Counted from the first letter of the stretch, positions 40,317-49,382 are shown. The stretch: DNA of 64,000 nt from Desulfurococcales archaeon (GCA_027022365.1 JALVYU010000007.1:1-64000), one strand, 5' to 3'. Made by a program: numbers and translations. The notes: generated from the sequence alone by a model not told the origin.

Positions 40317-40379
40317 TATGTTCCCCGCTCAGCAACCATAATTACGCTTATCCATAGCATAATATTATGAGGTGTTAGA

Positions 40380-41420
40380 GTGGTTACTATAGTTTCTTCA
40401 AAGGCATTTATGACTATGCATAAACCATGGTATGAGCATCCCGAAAATCCTGGGAGAATAGCAACGGTAGTTAATGCTGTTGAAAAGGTGGGATATGATG
40501 TACAGTGGGAAGAATATGTTCGAGACCAGGATGAAGGATTAAAGATAGCGGAGAAGATACATGTGAGAGGATACATCGATTATCTGAAAAGAACGAAGAA
40601 TAAGACGCCATGCGAACTAGATCCAGACACATATTTTGTTGATGACACATTAGAACTAGCGCTCTTTGCTTTAAACCTATCCTACGAAGCATCAATACAT
40701 GCACGACGAAGTAATGATATCTATCTTGTTCTGCTAAGACCGCCTGGACATCATGCTGGAAGAGCTGGGAAAGCAATGGGCGCTCCTACACAAGGTTTCT
40801 GTATTCTAAACAATGCGGCTGCGGCCACGATAAGCTTCCTGGAGCAGGGTTATCGACGAATAGCTGTTCTTGATGTTGACGTCCATTGTGGTAATGGTAC
40901 TGAGGAGATTTTCTATGAAAGAAATGATGTGTTAAATATTGATATTCATAGGGATCCAGCCGATTTCTATCCTTTCACATGTTTTCCTGAACAGATAGGC
41001 AAAGGTCGTGGGGAAGGGTATGCAGTAAACCTATTGCTTCCTCCTAGGGCCGGAGACGATATATTCTTGAAGTTCATAGAAATTGTAGAGACAATTGCCA
41101 CTTCCTATAACCCAGAGGCATTGGTGGTTTCTTTAGGACTCGATGGATATCTTGGTGATGGGCTCTCTGATACCCGTCTAACTAGTGCGTCATATCATTC
41201 GGTGGGTTCTCTTATCAAGAAACTTGGATTACCTACGGTGATCTTGCTTGAGGGAGGGTATTCAAGAGGATTAGAATACGGCGTCGATGCTTTCCTAGAC
41301 GGAATAAGTGGTCGTAGGATCAGGTTTAAGAGAAAAACCACAACACCTGTTTTGCTCCTTAAAGAATATCTAGGTACGGCGAGAGATATCATCAGAAGGA
41401 TTGGATGGCTAGAGAAGTGA
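40380..41420 (+). CDS. Histone deacetylase-fold protein (HDAC/AcuC/AphA superfamily)
   Basis: 346 aa zinc deacetylase. Signatures: RPPGHHAG (His pair), VLDVDVHCGNGTEEIFY (Asp and His ligands), and GLDGYLGDGLSDTRLT, which keeps the third Asp ligand but has Gly-Tyr where many members have Ala/Thr-His. It may act on acetylated polyamines, acetoin or proteins. A GAGGTG site precedes GTG 40380. First gene of a four-gene stretch. Confidence 0.87.
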   Translation: MVTIVSSKAFMTMHKPWYEHPENPGRIATVVNAVEKVGYDVQWEEYVRDQDEGLKIAEKIHVRGYIDYLKRTKNKTPCELDPDTYFVDDTLELALFALNLSYEASIHARRSNDIYLVLLRPPGHHAGRAGKAMGAPTQGFCILNNAAAATISFLEQGYRRIAVLDVDVHCGNGTEEIFYERNDVLNIDIHRDPADFYPFTCFPEQIGKGRGEGYAVNLLLPPRAGDDIFLKFIEIVETIATSYNPEALVVSLGLDGYLGDGLSDTRLTSASYHSVGSLIKKLGLPTVILLEGGYSRGLEYGVDAFLDGISGRRIRFKRKTTTPVLLLKEYLGTARDIIRRIGWLEK

Positions 41421-41426
41421 GTACGT

Positions 41427-41975
41427 ATGGTTGTTAATGATAGGGGAGAAGAGGTGGAGGCTAAGTACAGGATAACGTGCACGGTTGATAGTATTATGGA
41501 GAAGCTGCCCCGTCTTGGCGCTATCTATAAAGAAGCTGTTGATGAGGAAGACACTTATTTCCAGCACCCATGCAGGGATTTCTCAGAAACGGATGAAGCT
41601 CTACGCATTAGGCGCATGGTTAGGAATGGCCTTGAGAAATGGGTTTTAACGTATAAGGGCCCCAGACAAATGATCGGTGAGGTCAAGATACGTGAAGAAA
41701 TAGAGGCGGAACTACAAGATCCTGAGAAGTTCCGGAGAATACTTGAGAAACTAGGATTTATGGAAGTGGCAACTATTGCCAAGAAGCGGCTTGTATATAG
41801 CTATGATGGATGTGAGATTCTAATTGACCATGTAAACGGGCTGGGCAAGTTTTTGGAGATCGAATGTAAAGACCGTAATAAGATCGATATAATACGGAAA
41901 CCTCTAAGTAATTGTCTAGAACCAGTGTATAAAACATACCTAGAACTATATATGGAAAAAGGTGGCGATGTATGA
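41427..41975 (+). CDS. CYTH-domain protein (class IV adenylate cyclase-like)
   Basis: 182 aa. It starts with the ExExK-type motif (EEVEAKYRI) and has the string of alternating charged strands that makes the CYTH tunnel (ALRIRRMVRNG, WVLTYKGPR, VKIREEIEAEL, KKRLVYSYDGCEILIDHVNGLGKFLEIE). Known members act as adenylate cyclase CyaB or thiamine triphosphatase. The ATGA overlap with the NUDIX gene suggests linked nucleotide or triphosphate chemistry. Confidence 0.87.
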   Translation: MVVNDRGEEVEAKYRITCTVDSIMEKLPRLGAIYKEAVDEEDTYFQHPCRDFSETDEALRIRRMVRNGLEKWVLTYKGPRQMIGEVKIREEIEAELQDPEKFRRILEKLGFMEVATIAKKRLVYSYDGCEILIDHVNGLGKFLEIECKDRNKIDIIRKPLSNCLEPVYKTYLELYMEKGGDV

Positions 41976-42460
41976 GTAGGGTTTTAAGCGTTGGAATAGG
42001 CGCTGTCGTGATAGATAAGGATAACAGGATCCTTTTGGTGAAACGGGGCCATCCCCCTGGCGAAGGTTATTGGGCTGTACCGGGTGGGCATCTCGAATAT
42101 GGAGAACACATTATTGAGGCCTGTCTCAGAGAGCTTGAAGAAGAGACGAGCATTAGGGGAATCCCACTGGGTGTCATATGGATTGACGAGATAATCCCTA
42201 ATGATTATCCCGGGTGCGATGAGCATTTTGTCCTAATAGACCTCCTAGTAGAACCACTCACAACTAAGGTCGTCCCGGGAAGCGATGCCGTCCAGGCAGG
42301 CTTCTACGAACTATCCGATCCACCCTCTCCGATAACCCCTCCTACTTCACGTTTAATACGTTTTATTAGGAAACACTTGGTTAGAGGAGAATATGTTATA
42401 GAAGCACTGAAGAAACATGTGCTTCCTTTACCCGGTGGACAAAAATGGAGTATTCAATAG
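41972..42460 (+). CDS. NUDIX hydrolase
   Basis: 162 aa with a complete NUDIX box (GGHLEYGEHIIEACLRELEEETS). The early start RVLSVGIGAVVIDKDNRILLVKRG is that of MutT/nucleoside diphosphate-sugar hydrolases. The Cys/Asp-rich segment NDYPGCDEHFVLIDLLV is usual. It overlaps the CYTH gene by 4 nt and the Cas4-like gene by 16 nt. Confidence 0.87.
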   Translation: MSRVLSVGIGAVVIDKDNRILLVKRGHPPGEGYWAVPGGHLEYGEHIIEACLRELEEETSIRGIPLGVIWIDEIIPNDYPGCDEHFVLIDLLVEPLTTKVVPGSDAVQAGFYELSDPPSPITPPTSRLIRFIRKHLVRGEYVIEALKKHVLPLPGGQKWSIQ

Positions 42461-43077
42461 GCCCTAGTCACAAGATCATATCAATAATATACAGGGATAG
42501 GATCAAGGAGCAAATGGAAAGGCTTGAGGAGCTCAGGGATCCCCACATAGTATATGTTACTGATCTAATCTCGTGTTCCCACAAGTACTTGTTACGGCGT
42601 AGTTTCCCGGAGCTAACAATTCATTTTGAACCCATAACAGTATTTGGTGATCTAATACATAAGGGGTTAGAAGCGTATCTCAGCGAGAAAGGATATGTTG
42701 TGGAAAAACCTATCGAGAAGACATATACTATAGATGACGAAAAATACATCCTTAAAGGAAGGGTTGACGCATACAATGAGGAAGAGGACATAGTAGTTGA
42801 AATAAAAAGCGGCAGAGGAAATCATAATCTCCCCAGAGAACACCATATACTCCAGCTACAGATCTATCTAAATATGCTCGATCTGGATAAAGGCGTCTTG
42901 ATCTACATTACCCCTGATAGGCTTCTCGAGTACAGTATTGATAGAACAGCCCTTGATATAGAGTCAATGCTTCGGGAACTAGTATATAATAGTGTGCATC
43001 CGAGATGGCAGTGGGAATGCAGGTATTGTATCTTCCAGCGTATATGCCCTTATAGATTACCGGAGCAGCCATCGTGA
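42445..43077 (+). CDS. Cas4-like PD-(D/E)XK exonuclease, not next to CRISPR
   Basis: 210 aa. Cas4 hallmarks: an N-terminal lone cysteine (LISCSHKYLLRR), the nuclease core GRVDAYNEEEDIVVEIKSG with QLQIYLNMLD, and three C-terminal cysteines (WECRYCIFQRICPY), giving a four-Cys iron-sulfur site. There is no cas1/cas2 or repeat array in the window, so it belongs to the stand-alone Cas4-family nucleases, probably with a repair role. Overlaps ribK at the 3' end. Confidence 0.83.
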   Translation: MEYSIGPSHKIISIIYRDRIKEQMERLEELRDPHIVYVTDLISCSHKYLLRRSFPELTIHFEPITVFGDLIHKGLEAYLSEKGYVVEKPIEKTYTIDDEKYILKGRVDAYNEEEDIVVEIKSGRGNHNLPREHHILQLQIYLNMLDLDKGVLIYITPDRLLEYSIDRTALDIESMLRELVYNSVHPRWQWECRYCIFQRICPYRLPEQPS

Positions 43078-43457
43078 TTACAACAATCACTAATCTCTAG
43101 CACTACTTGATCACCATCCTTTAGGCCGAGTTCTCTGCGTAGGTATTTATCGGAAATAATTTCCGCTATTCTTTCATCATGACGAGTTACAAGGGGGCGG
43201 ACAAGATAGACACTGATACCCTCCAGCTTAGCACAGTATACTAGGACTGGAGAGTACTCTGGCGACGGTGGATCTACAACGATGTATTTATGTTTTACTA
43301 TGAATTCTTTCAACGGCTTCTCTATTCTTAAATTAAGCGTTCCCGGGTAGGGGATTATGCCTATTTTTCTCTTGAACTGGCTCGAGTAAAGCCGAACATA
43401 TTTCCTGCCTTCCCCTAGCCCTGATACTATTGTTCCTTTAATGATTGTTTTGGCCAT
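43050..43457 (-). CDS. ribK: CTP-dependent riboflavin kinase
   Basis: 135 aa archaeal riboflavin kinase (DUF120), which makes FMN with CTP as donor. Motifs: SGLGEGRKYVRL near the N-terminus, IPYPGTLNLRIE, and HDERIAEIISDKYLRRELGLKDGDQVVLEI at the C-terminus. Length is normal for enzymes without an HTH domain. Its end overlaps the Cas4-like gene by 28 nt. Confidence 0.92.
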   Translation of the reverse strand: MAKTIIKGTIVSGLGEGRKYVRLYSSQFKRKIGIIPYPGTLNLRIEKPLKEFIVKHKYIVVDPPSPEYSPVLVYCAKLEGISVYLVRPLVTRHDERIAEIISDKYLRRELGLKDGDQVVLEISDCCNHDGCSGNL

Positions 43458-43537
43458 GATCGCTTCTACCCATGAATAGCCCTGGCTCGGTATACAATGC
43501 CAATTATGAGAAACGATGTGCTTATGTAAAAAAGGGT

Positions 43538-45358
43538 TTAGCCAATAATTTCTTTGATAACTGGTACAACATAGTCCAAGCCAAGCTTCCTCAACGTCTC
43601 TTCACGCGGTACTCCATTCTCATTCCATCCACGCAACTCGTAGTAGAGGCTCAGCATTTTATCATATTTATTGATGTCGAGCTTAGCGCCTGTGAAGGGC
43701 CCCTTTGTCAGTGGGTGCTTGAACCACCTGATCGGTGGGTAATCCAGCGCCCTGTCCCACCATCCGTACTCTCTTATCCAGAACGCCCTGATGAGGTTGT
43801 ATATCCTGTCGCCTACAGTGTAGATGTCGTCAAGCGTGTACGTTACCCCCGTAATGTATGATAGCATCTTGGGGTAGTGTTCCAGATTTACACCAAGCTC
43901 CACCCATGGTAGACGACATGTCGTCAGCGACTCAAACATTCCTCCACGTACTCTTTGTAGGAACAATAGTTTCTCTACCTTGGCCCTATCGTAGCTAAAC
44001 CTGTCCATTTTTACCTCAAGGCCTATCAGCCAAGCATCTTTATGGTGGGCCCCGATCGGTGATGTACCGTATGCCAAGGCCATTCCCGGGGCTGTATGGC
44101 AATCATACGCTGATACTTCTAAGCCCTTGACATGGATCGCGAATTCTTCTGCTTCCTTGCCTAGATGCCTGGATAATGTTCTTACTCCTTCGGCTGCTAG
44201 GTAGCCTAAGCCCCTCCTATAGGCTGTATCGATGATTAGTTGTTTTGCCGCCTTATAGTCGCCCCAGCCGATCTTCTCGTCTATTAGTCCTCTGTCTGAG
44301 GCCTCCATGAGGAAGCCCAGAACATTGCCCATTGAGATAGTGTCTAGTCCGAGTTTGTCGCAGAGCTTGTTTAGCTCAGCCACTCTCCTTAGGTCGGGAA
44401 GCAGTATGTTGCTTCCGAGCATTGCTACGTTTTCGTAGTCGAGCTCGCTCTCCTCTCCTATGTCATCGATCACGACGTTTCCGCACTGCATGTTACAGTA
44501 TGGGCATCCTCTTCTCTTGATCTTGATCTTTTCCATCAAGTCGCCACTAATCCTGTCATAGTACTCCCATACGCCCTCCCTATAGTTCATTGTTGGGAGA
44601 ACGCTGTTCTCATTGCTCCAGTTAATCGTCATCATCGTGCCCTGCCTTACCCAGAAATCATAGCCTTCAGCTCTGAGGATCTCTTCATACGCTTTCTTGG
44701 CCTCTTCCCTTAGTTTCTCCGGATCCGCGACGCTTGGCTCCTTCGTACCCTTTATCACTATTGCTTTCAGCTTCTTGCTTCCCATGACTGCACCCATTCC
44801 CGGTCTTCCACCGCTTCTCCCCTTCATAGAGATCACTGTCGCATATCTTACAAGGTGCTCTCCCGCAGGCCCGATCAGAAGGATGCCCACGTTCTTGCCG
44901 TGCTCCTCGACTAGTTTGTCTTCCGCAGCGAATGTGTCGAGGCCCCAGAGATGCTCTGCGTCCCTGATCTCGACCTTGTCGTCCTCGATATAGATGTACA
45001 CGGGCTTCCTGGCCTTGCCCTCGATTACTATCGCGTCGTAACCTGCTTTCCTCAGGTGGACGCTAGCCATTGTACCAACGTTCCCGTCACCGTACCCGCC
45101 TGTTAACGGGCTCTTCGAAGCAACGATCATTTTACCGCTGCTCGGTAATGGCATTCCCGAGAGAGGCCCCACAGCAAATGCCAGTTTATTATATGGAGAG
45201 AAAGGATCAACTCCTCGCGGTAGCTCGTCCCATAGGATCTTGATGGCCAGGCCCCGGCCTCCTATGAAATCTTTGAGAATAGCAGGGTCGATGGCGGTGA
45301 TACTAGTTTTTTGCCTTGATAAATCTATGCGTAGAATCCTGCCACTCCATCCGTGCAT
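43538..45358 (-). CDS. aor: Aldehyde ferredoxin oxidoreductase family protein
   Basis: 606 aa tungsten-pterin enzyme that oxidises aldehydes with ferredoxin as acceptor. The pterin-side strings [12 protein letters not shown] near residue 33, GGYGDGN and [17 protein letters not shown] are typical. The 4Fe-4S cysteines are in [12 protein letters not shown] (about 284-295), with the fourth in LTTCRLPW (about 490). The exact substrate among AOR/FOR/GOR types cannot be set. ATG 45358 is preceded by GGTGT and by a promoter region with a perfect dyad. Confidence 0.9.
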   Translation of the reverse strand: MHGWSGRILRIDLSRQKTSITAIDPAILKDFIGGRGLAIKILWDELPRGVDPFSPYNKLAFAVGPLSGMPLPSSGKMIVASKSPLTGGYGDGNVGTMASVHLRKAGYDAIVIEGKARKPVYIYIEDDKVEIRDAEHLWGLDTFAAEDKLVEEHGKNVGILLIGPAGEHLVRYATVISMKGRSGGRPGMGAVMGSKKLKAIVIKGTKEPSVADPEKLREEAKKAYEEILRAEGYDFWVRQGTMMTINWSNENSVLPTMNYREGVWEYYDRISGDLMEKIKIKRRGCPYCNMQCGNVVIDDIGEESELDYENVAMLGSNILLPDLRRVAELNKLCDKLGLDTISMGNVLGFLMEASDRGLIDEKIGWGDYKAAKQLIIDTAYRRGLGYLAAEGVRTLSRHLGKEAEEFAIHVKGLEVSAYDCHTAPGMALAYGTSPIGAHHKDAWLIGLEVKMDRFSYDRAKVEKLLFLQRVRGGMFESLTTCRLPWVELGVNLEHYPKMLSYITGVTYTLDDIYTVGDRIYNLIRAFWIREYGWWDRALDYPPIRWFKHPLTKGPFTGAKLDINKYDKMLSLYYELRGWNENGVPREETLRKLGLDYVVPVIKEIIG

Positions 45359-45373
45359 GGGTGTACACCAATT

Positions 45374-45391
45374 GAATATACCTATATATTC
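45374..45391 (-). promoter_or_regulatory. Palindrome over the aor promoter
   Basis: GAATATA-CCTA-TATATTC is a perfect 7-bp dyad with a 4-nt spacer. It overlaps TATA-like sequences placed about 20-30 nt upstream of the aor start codon, and a related half-site (TATATATTC) follows at 45395-45403. It could be a repressor operator, but AT-rich dyads also occur by chance. Confidence 0.4.
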
Positions 45392-45446
45392 ATGTATATA
45401 TTCGTAATGAAAGGAAGAATTAATAGCGTGTTATCCAGATCTTGTT

Positions 45447-45508
45447 CTGGATGATGAGTACTCCCCGGTTGGAGAAAAACGATGAAGATAATTCCTTTAG
45501 CTGACACC
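45447..45508 (+). ncRNA. C/D-box guide sRNA with two 16S targets
   Basis: C box ATGATGA (45451-45457), C' box CGATGAAG (45480-45487) and D box CTGA (45501-45504) at archaeal spacing. The guide before the D box (aattccttta) is complementary to 16S 1285-1294 of this window (taaaggaatt). The guide after the C box (gtactcccc plus one G:U) is complementary to 16S 1256-1266. Two neighbouring targets on one RNA are characteristic of archaeal double-guide RNAs for 2'-O-methylation. The D' box is degenerate. A TATA-like element (aattaatag, about 45417) is at the right distance. Confidence 0.7.
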
Positions 45509-45519
45509 TATACAGGGAT

Positions 45520-46365
45520 GTGAGGAAAATGAGTTCAGGAGTAAGGGTTCTACTAAAGAATATACTTGTTCCTGAAGAGAATGAGTTCAAGAACATCTAC
45601 ATATACATTGATAACGACAAGATAGCCGACCTCGGCGAAAAAATACCGGTTGAATACGAGTTCGCCGAACTAGTCCTCGACTATAATAGCGAATACATAG
45701 CTTTTCCCGGCTTCAGTGTTCTTGTTTCACTCACGGACAGATACCCCGGCATTTATAAGACTAGTTCTATCGATAAGAAGGAGATAGTAAAAGCTGCTCT
45801 CTACGAGCTAGTTATGAACGGCGTAACATTGCCGATCATAATGGATAGGGATACGTCCATCGTTAAACATGCACTTAAGGAGGTAGAATTCCCGGCCATA
45901 CTTATTGAGGACAATGTAAAGGAGGACCAGAACAACGTTTATCTCAGCGGAATCAGGAGGGATGACGGCATATTGATCGGCGACACATTCTTCGGCTGGA
46001 CAGAGATATGTCGCCCGAACCATATACGTGATAACTGCAAGCTATTAGACCTCAGAGGCCTACACACCTATAATGTATCAGCTCTACTAAACATGAGCAG
46101 TAAAAACAGCATGGATACAGTGCTTGACGTGCTGTGGAGACCATATAAGGCTTTAGGGCTCGGCGATAAAAAACTAGCCAAAGGATCAAGAGCCGATATA
46201 GTTCTCTACAAAATATCTGAACCACCTAAACTAGTAACACCGAGGAACTACATGGATCTCCTCAGGTCAGGCTATAGCCCCGACACAGTGATAGTAGCTG
46301 GAGAATTATATATCGACAAGAATGAACCACTAATACTGCAGGCCCCAAGAATAAAGCTATGGTAG
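45520..46365 (+). CDS. Amidohydrolase-like protein lacking the metal-binding domain
   Basis: 281 aa. The start (VLLKNILVPEENEFKNIYIYIDNDKIADLGEKI) and the end (GLGDKKLAKGSRADIVLYKISEPP) are the two halves of the beta-sandwich found in amidohydrolases such as dihydroorotase and imidazolonepropionase. The catalytic barrel between them is shortened and the usual PGFIDxHxH has become PGFSVLVSLTDR, without His. It is therefore probably not a hydrolase. Seven nt separate it from the next gene, which suggests a shared operon. Confidence 0.7.
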   Translation: MRKMSSGVRVLLKNILVPEENEFKNIYIYIDNDKIADLGEKIPVEYEFAELVLDYNSEYIAFPGFSVLVSLTDRYPGIYKTSSIDKKEIVKAALYELVMNGVTLPIIMDRDTSIVKHALKEVEFPAILIEDNVKEDQNNVYLSGIRRDDGILIGDTFFGWTEICRPNHIRDNCKLLDLRGLHTYNVSALLNMSSKNSMDTVLDVLWRPYKALGLGDKKLAKGSRADIVLYKISEPPKLVTPRNYMDLLRSGYSPDTVIVAGELYIDKNEPLILQAPRIKLW

Positions 46366-46372
46366 TAAACAG

Positions 46373-47266
46373 ATGCGTGCTGGGCAGATCTTCAATATAG
46401 CCATATTCAACCAGTTTATCGATAGCTTTACCAGGAAAGCCATGCTTCTCTCTAATCCACGTGATATAGATGAAGCGCTAAAGAACATTTACCTTTTATC
46501 CAATGTAATCTTCCCTTATAGCGATACGTTTCTTGTAAAAACACATCGCTATATGGAGAAATACCGTGAATACAGGCAATACTATGATAGGATCAGAGTC
46601 TTACTCCTAAATACTTCACAAGCTCTCGAGAAAAGGCTACGAGAAGAAATAGGTTTCCTCAAGGCGCAAGGTATAGAATCCATAATATCGAGAGTCATTT
46701 ACTTAATGGCAGTCCTGAACTGTGACGAATCATTATACAGAAGGTACTTGGACCCCTTAAAGATACAGAAAATACTCTCAGTCCCACCAACACCGTGGGC
46801 TCACCACTCCAAGATATTCGACTTTATAGCCGGAGATACACGCCTCAATATCATACCGGGTGGAATAATACAGTTATGGCCTTTAAAAGTCCTCCTTGAA
46901 GAACTAAATAGTAGAGGGGTATCTTCCCGAATATATCTGCCAGCAACAAGGCTCCTAGACTATATTAGTAATATCGATTACTTTGACGGTATAAATGACA
47001 AAGCCGAAATAGTAACCTATAACCCGGAAAAACTAAGAGAAATAATCACATACCTCGGGGAAAAACACGAACCAGTACTAGTATCAAATATGCTGGGAAT
47101 AGCATCAATCACAACACTACTGCATACAAAAGGCAAAACATACGATAATATATACCCCCTCTTCAACCCTATTGATACGAGGCTAGCACGATACCTAGTT
47201 CAAACACCATACATCATACCAGCAACAAGTATAGTTGAAACAATAAGGATCGACGCAGAGAAATAA
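46373..47266 (+). CDS. Uncharacterised protein, partner of the amidohydrolase-like gene
   Basis: 297 aa, soluble; not recognised. The N-terminal 150 residues are helical with many Tyr/Arg (for example KYREYRQYYDRIRVLLLN); the C-terminal half is alpha/beta with a PGGIIQLWPLKVLLEEL segment and alternating strand/helix units near PVLVSNMLGIASITTLLH. PPTPWAHHSKIFDF looks like a possible active-site loop. Its stop codon is immediately followed by tRNA-Ile on the opposite strand. Confidence 0.65.
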   Translation: MRAGQIFNIAIFNQFIDSFTRKAMLLSNPRDIDEALKNIYLLSNVIFPYSDTFLVKTHRYMEKYREYRQYYDRIRVLLLNTSQALEKRLREEIGFLKAQGIESIISRVIYLMAVLNCDESLYRRYLDPLKIQKILSVPPTPWAHHSKIFDFIAGDTRLNIIPGGIIQLWPLKVLLEELNSRGVSSRIYLPATRLLDYISNIDYFDGINDKAEIVTYNPEKLREIITYLGEKHEPVLVSNMLGIASITTLLHTKGKTYDNIYPLFNPIDTRLARYLVQTPYIIPATSIVETIRIDAEK

Positions 47267-47340
47267 TGGGCCCGGGGGGATTCGAACCCCCGACCTCCCG
47301 GTTATCAGCCGGGCGCTCCACCAGGCTGAGCTACGGGCCC
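47267..47340 (-). tRNA. tRNA-Ile (GAT)
   Basis: A full cloverleaf can be drawn: acceptor GGGCCCG/CGGGCCC, D-arm with GCTC...GGAG, anticodon stem CCCGG/CCGGG with loop CTGATAA giving GAT, and T-arm GGGGGTTCGAATCCCCC. Discriminator A; no CCA is encoded and no intron is present. Confidence 0.95.
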
Positions 47341-47488
47341 ACGTATTCTTTTTCCGATTAGTGTTGTAACCGTGTTCTTAGTTTATAAATTTGTTTGGCC
47401 CTCCCGATAATATGTCTTCATCCCATGATCCGTTTATCCGCTGCCTGTCATCGGGCCCGTGTTAGAAGAATACGTAGATGAGCTAATA

Positions 47489-47578
47489 AGTATCATGGGT
47501 TGCCGGGTTGTTGCTACAATGGATCATCACTGCTCAGCCCGCCCATCGGCTCCATCCCCGGCAACCAGTTAGTATCAT
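47489..47578 (-). ncRNA. Structured RNA candidate with guide-like features
   Basis: A 10-bp perfect stem (47498-47507/47557-47566) and a second 5-bp stem (47519-47523/47551-47555) enclose a kink-turn-like motif on the minus strand: CTGA (47534-47537), three nt, GTGATGA (47524-47530), the D'/C' order of a C/D RNA. The sequence just before CTGA is complementary to 23S 5054-5063, and the one just after GTGATGA to 16S 1608-1617, 10 nt each. Terminal C and D boxes are missing and are replaced by the long stem. Direct repeats AGTATCAT flank it. It could be a rearranged guide RNA or another RNA class. Confidence 0.5.
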
Positions 47579-47620
47579 TTATTTTTGCTTAATTTAACCT
47601 ATCTTTATGGATGTAAGTAC

Positions 47621-48439
47621 ATGGTGGTTGGTTTGAGTGGGCCTATAGTACTAATAACGGATTTCGGGTTAAAGGATCCCTATGTTGGCGTTATGAAGGG
47701 CGTTATAAAGACCATTAATCCTGAGGCACAGATAATAGATTTGACCCATAATGTGAGAAAGTTCGATATAAATGCAGCAGCCGTGATACTCCTAGTATCC
47801 GCCAAGTATTTCCCACGTGGTTCTATCTTTACTTGTGTTGTGGACCCTGGTGTAGGTAGCTCTAGGCGTGCAATCCTGATCGTCACGAAAAACTACTACT
47901 TGGTTGGTCCGGACAATGGATGTTTATCACTGCTTGCCGAGGAAGACGGAGTAATAGGGGTATATGATATATCAAGATCTCCATACAGGCTTCCAAGGGT
48001 TTCAGGCACCTTCCACGGTAGAGACGTATTTGCACCAATAGCGGCCTGGCTATCACGTGGTCTCAAACCAGAACAGCTCGGCGAACCGATCGATGACTAC
48101 GTGAAACTAGATATACAGAAACCGAGGGTATCAGGTAATATTATTGAGGGGATGATCATCTATATTGATCACTTCGGAAACATCATGAGCAATATAAGCC
48201 GTGAGCTCATCGAAAAAGTGGGCATAAGGCTTGGAGACACCATAAACGTACTCCTAGGCTCTAGAGGGTTCAAGTGCCCATACGTACGTAGCTTCAGTAA
48301 TGTTCCCGAAGGAGAGGTTGCATGCTATATTAACTCATGGGGATATTTCGAGATAGGAATTAACAAATCAAGTGCAGCGGAGCTCCTCAAAGTCGAAACC
48401 GGAGAGAAGATAAAAATCTACAAATACAATCCATCATAG
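47621..48439 (+). CDS. SAM hydrolase (adenosine-forming; DUF62 family)
   Basis: About 272 aa. Family of S-adenosyl-L-methionine hydrolases related to fluorinase and chlorinase. Strings: LITDFGLKDPYVGVMKGVI near the start, VDPGVGSSRRAI, LVGPDNGCLSLL, and GTFHGRDVFAP. The second domain has YIDHFGNIMSNI. The reaction is likely SAM to adenosine and methionine. ATG 47621 is preferred over TTG 47585, which lies in the TATA region. Confidence 0.9.
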   Translation: MVVGLSGPIVLITDFGLKDPYVGVMKGVIKTINPEAQIIDLTHNVRKFDINAAAVILLVSAKYFPRGSIFTCVVDPGVGSSRRAILIVTKNYYLVGPDNGCLSLLAEEDGVIGVYDISRSPYRLPRVSGTFHGRDVFAPIAAWLSRGLKPEQLGEPIDDYVKLDIQKPRVSGNIIEGMIIYIDHFGNIMSNISRELIEKVGIRLGDTINVLLGSRGFKCPYVRSFSNVPEGEVACYINSWGYFEIGINKSSAAELLKVETGEKIKIYKYNPS

Positions 48440-48449
48440 GTGCACCTAC

Positions 48450-49226
48450 ATGTGCAGAATGATTATTGGTGTTTTTTCGCAGGATACAGAAGTGGGCGAG
48501 ATCACCCCGTTCATAGAGTCCTTAAGAGCGGCGGCAGAGCATGATCCTCTTTTAGTTCAATATACTAATGGTAGAAAAACAAGTCATTCCGATGGATGGG
48601 GTTATGTGATCATATCACCCAACTATATCGTTGAATATAAATCGTTAATGCCGATTTACATGGACGAGAAAGGATATAGCCAGCTGATCAATAGCCTCCA
48701 ATGGATAATAGAAATTAATGAAGCCTTCGCTTTCATGGCTCATGCAAGGCTTGCGTCACCCGAATATCGAAGAAGCCTAGTTGACACCCATCCTTTTCAC
48801 TTCTATACAGTTGACGATCATGATTCCTGGCTGGTTATGAACGGAACATTAACGAAAGAATGTATTAAGAACAAAAACAATAGATCCGACACATATAATC
48901 TAGTCAAAGATATCTCTAACGAGAAATTTGATGAAATACCGCGAAAAATACTTGAACAAATAATTAAGAATCCCGGTTGTGTTAGGGCAGGTCTTGCTAT
49001 AGGAATAATAGGTTTCAATACTTTAAACTCCTCTATCAGGGGTTATTTTGTATATTATACGAGAAAGGACAAAAACTGCCGAGGCTACTATGATTACTAT
49101 GATTTGAGACTCAATGAAAACTATATTATTATGAGCTCGACGGTTAAATACTACTTATCTAAAAAACACAGAGCAGTCGTTGACAAAGTAAATAGGATCA
49201 GGAGCCCTGCTATTATCAGGCTCTAA
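48450..49226 (+). CDS. Class II glutamine amidotransferase domain protein
   Basis: 258 aa. It begins MCRMIIGVF: removal of Met would expose the catalytic N-terminal cysteine of an Ntn-type glutaminase. Further landmarks: SDGWGYVII, FMAHARLASPE, and a THPFHF string. It has no fused synthetase domain, so it may supply ammonia to a partner or act as a stand-alone amidase. It follows the SAM hydrolase by 10 nt, with GGTGCACCT in between. Substrate unknown. Confidence 0.85.
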   Translation: MCRMIIGVFSQDTEVGEITPFIESLRAAAEHDPLLVQYTNGRKTSHSDGWGYVIISPNYIVEYKSLMPIYMDEKGYSQLINSLQWIIEINEAFAFMAHARLASPEYRRSLVDTHPFHFYTVDDHDSWLVMNGTLTKECIKNKNNRSDTYNLVKDISNEKFDEIPRKILEQIIKNPGCVRAGLAIGIIGFNTLNSSIRGYFVYYTRKDKNCRGYYDYYDLRLNENYIIMSSTVKYYLSKKHRAVVDKVNRIRSPAIIRL

Positions 49227-49382
49227 TTTGATGTCACTGTAATACCTTATTTTCGATAAACGTGGGACTTAGCATAATGTGTGGTATTATCTTGTAACTA
49301 CTGAATAGTACACCGTGGACATAATATATACTTATATTTATCGTAACATTGATATATAATAGGGTTTGGAAGGTGACTCTCT

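Noticed and set aside
42445-43077. CRISPR-Cas locus suggested by the Cas4-like gene
   Set aside because: No repeat-spacer array and no cas1, cas2 or effector gene was seen anywhere in the window.
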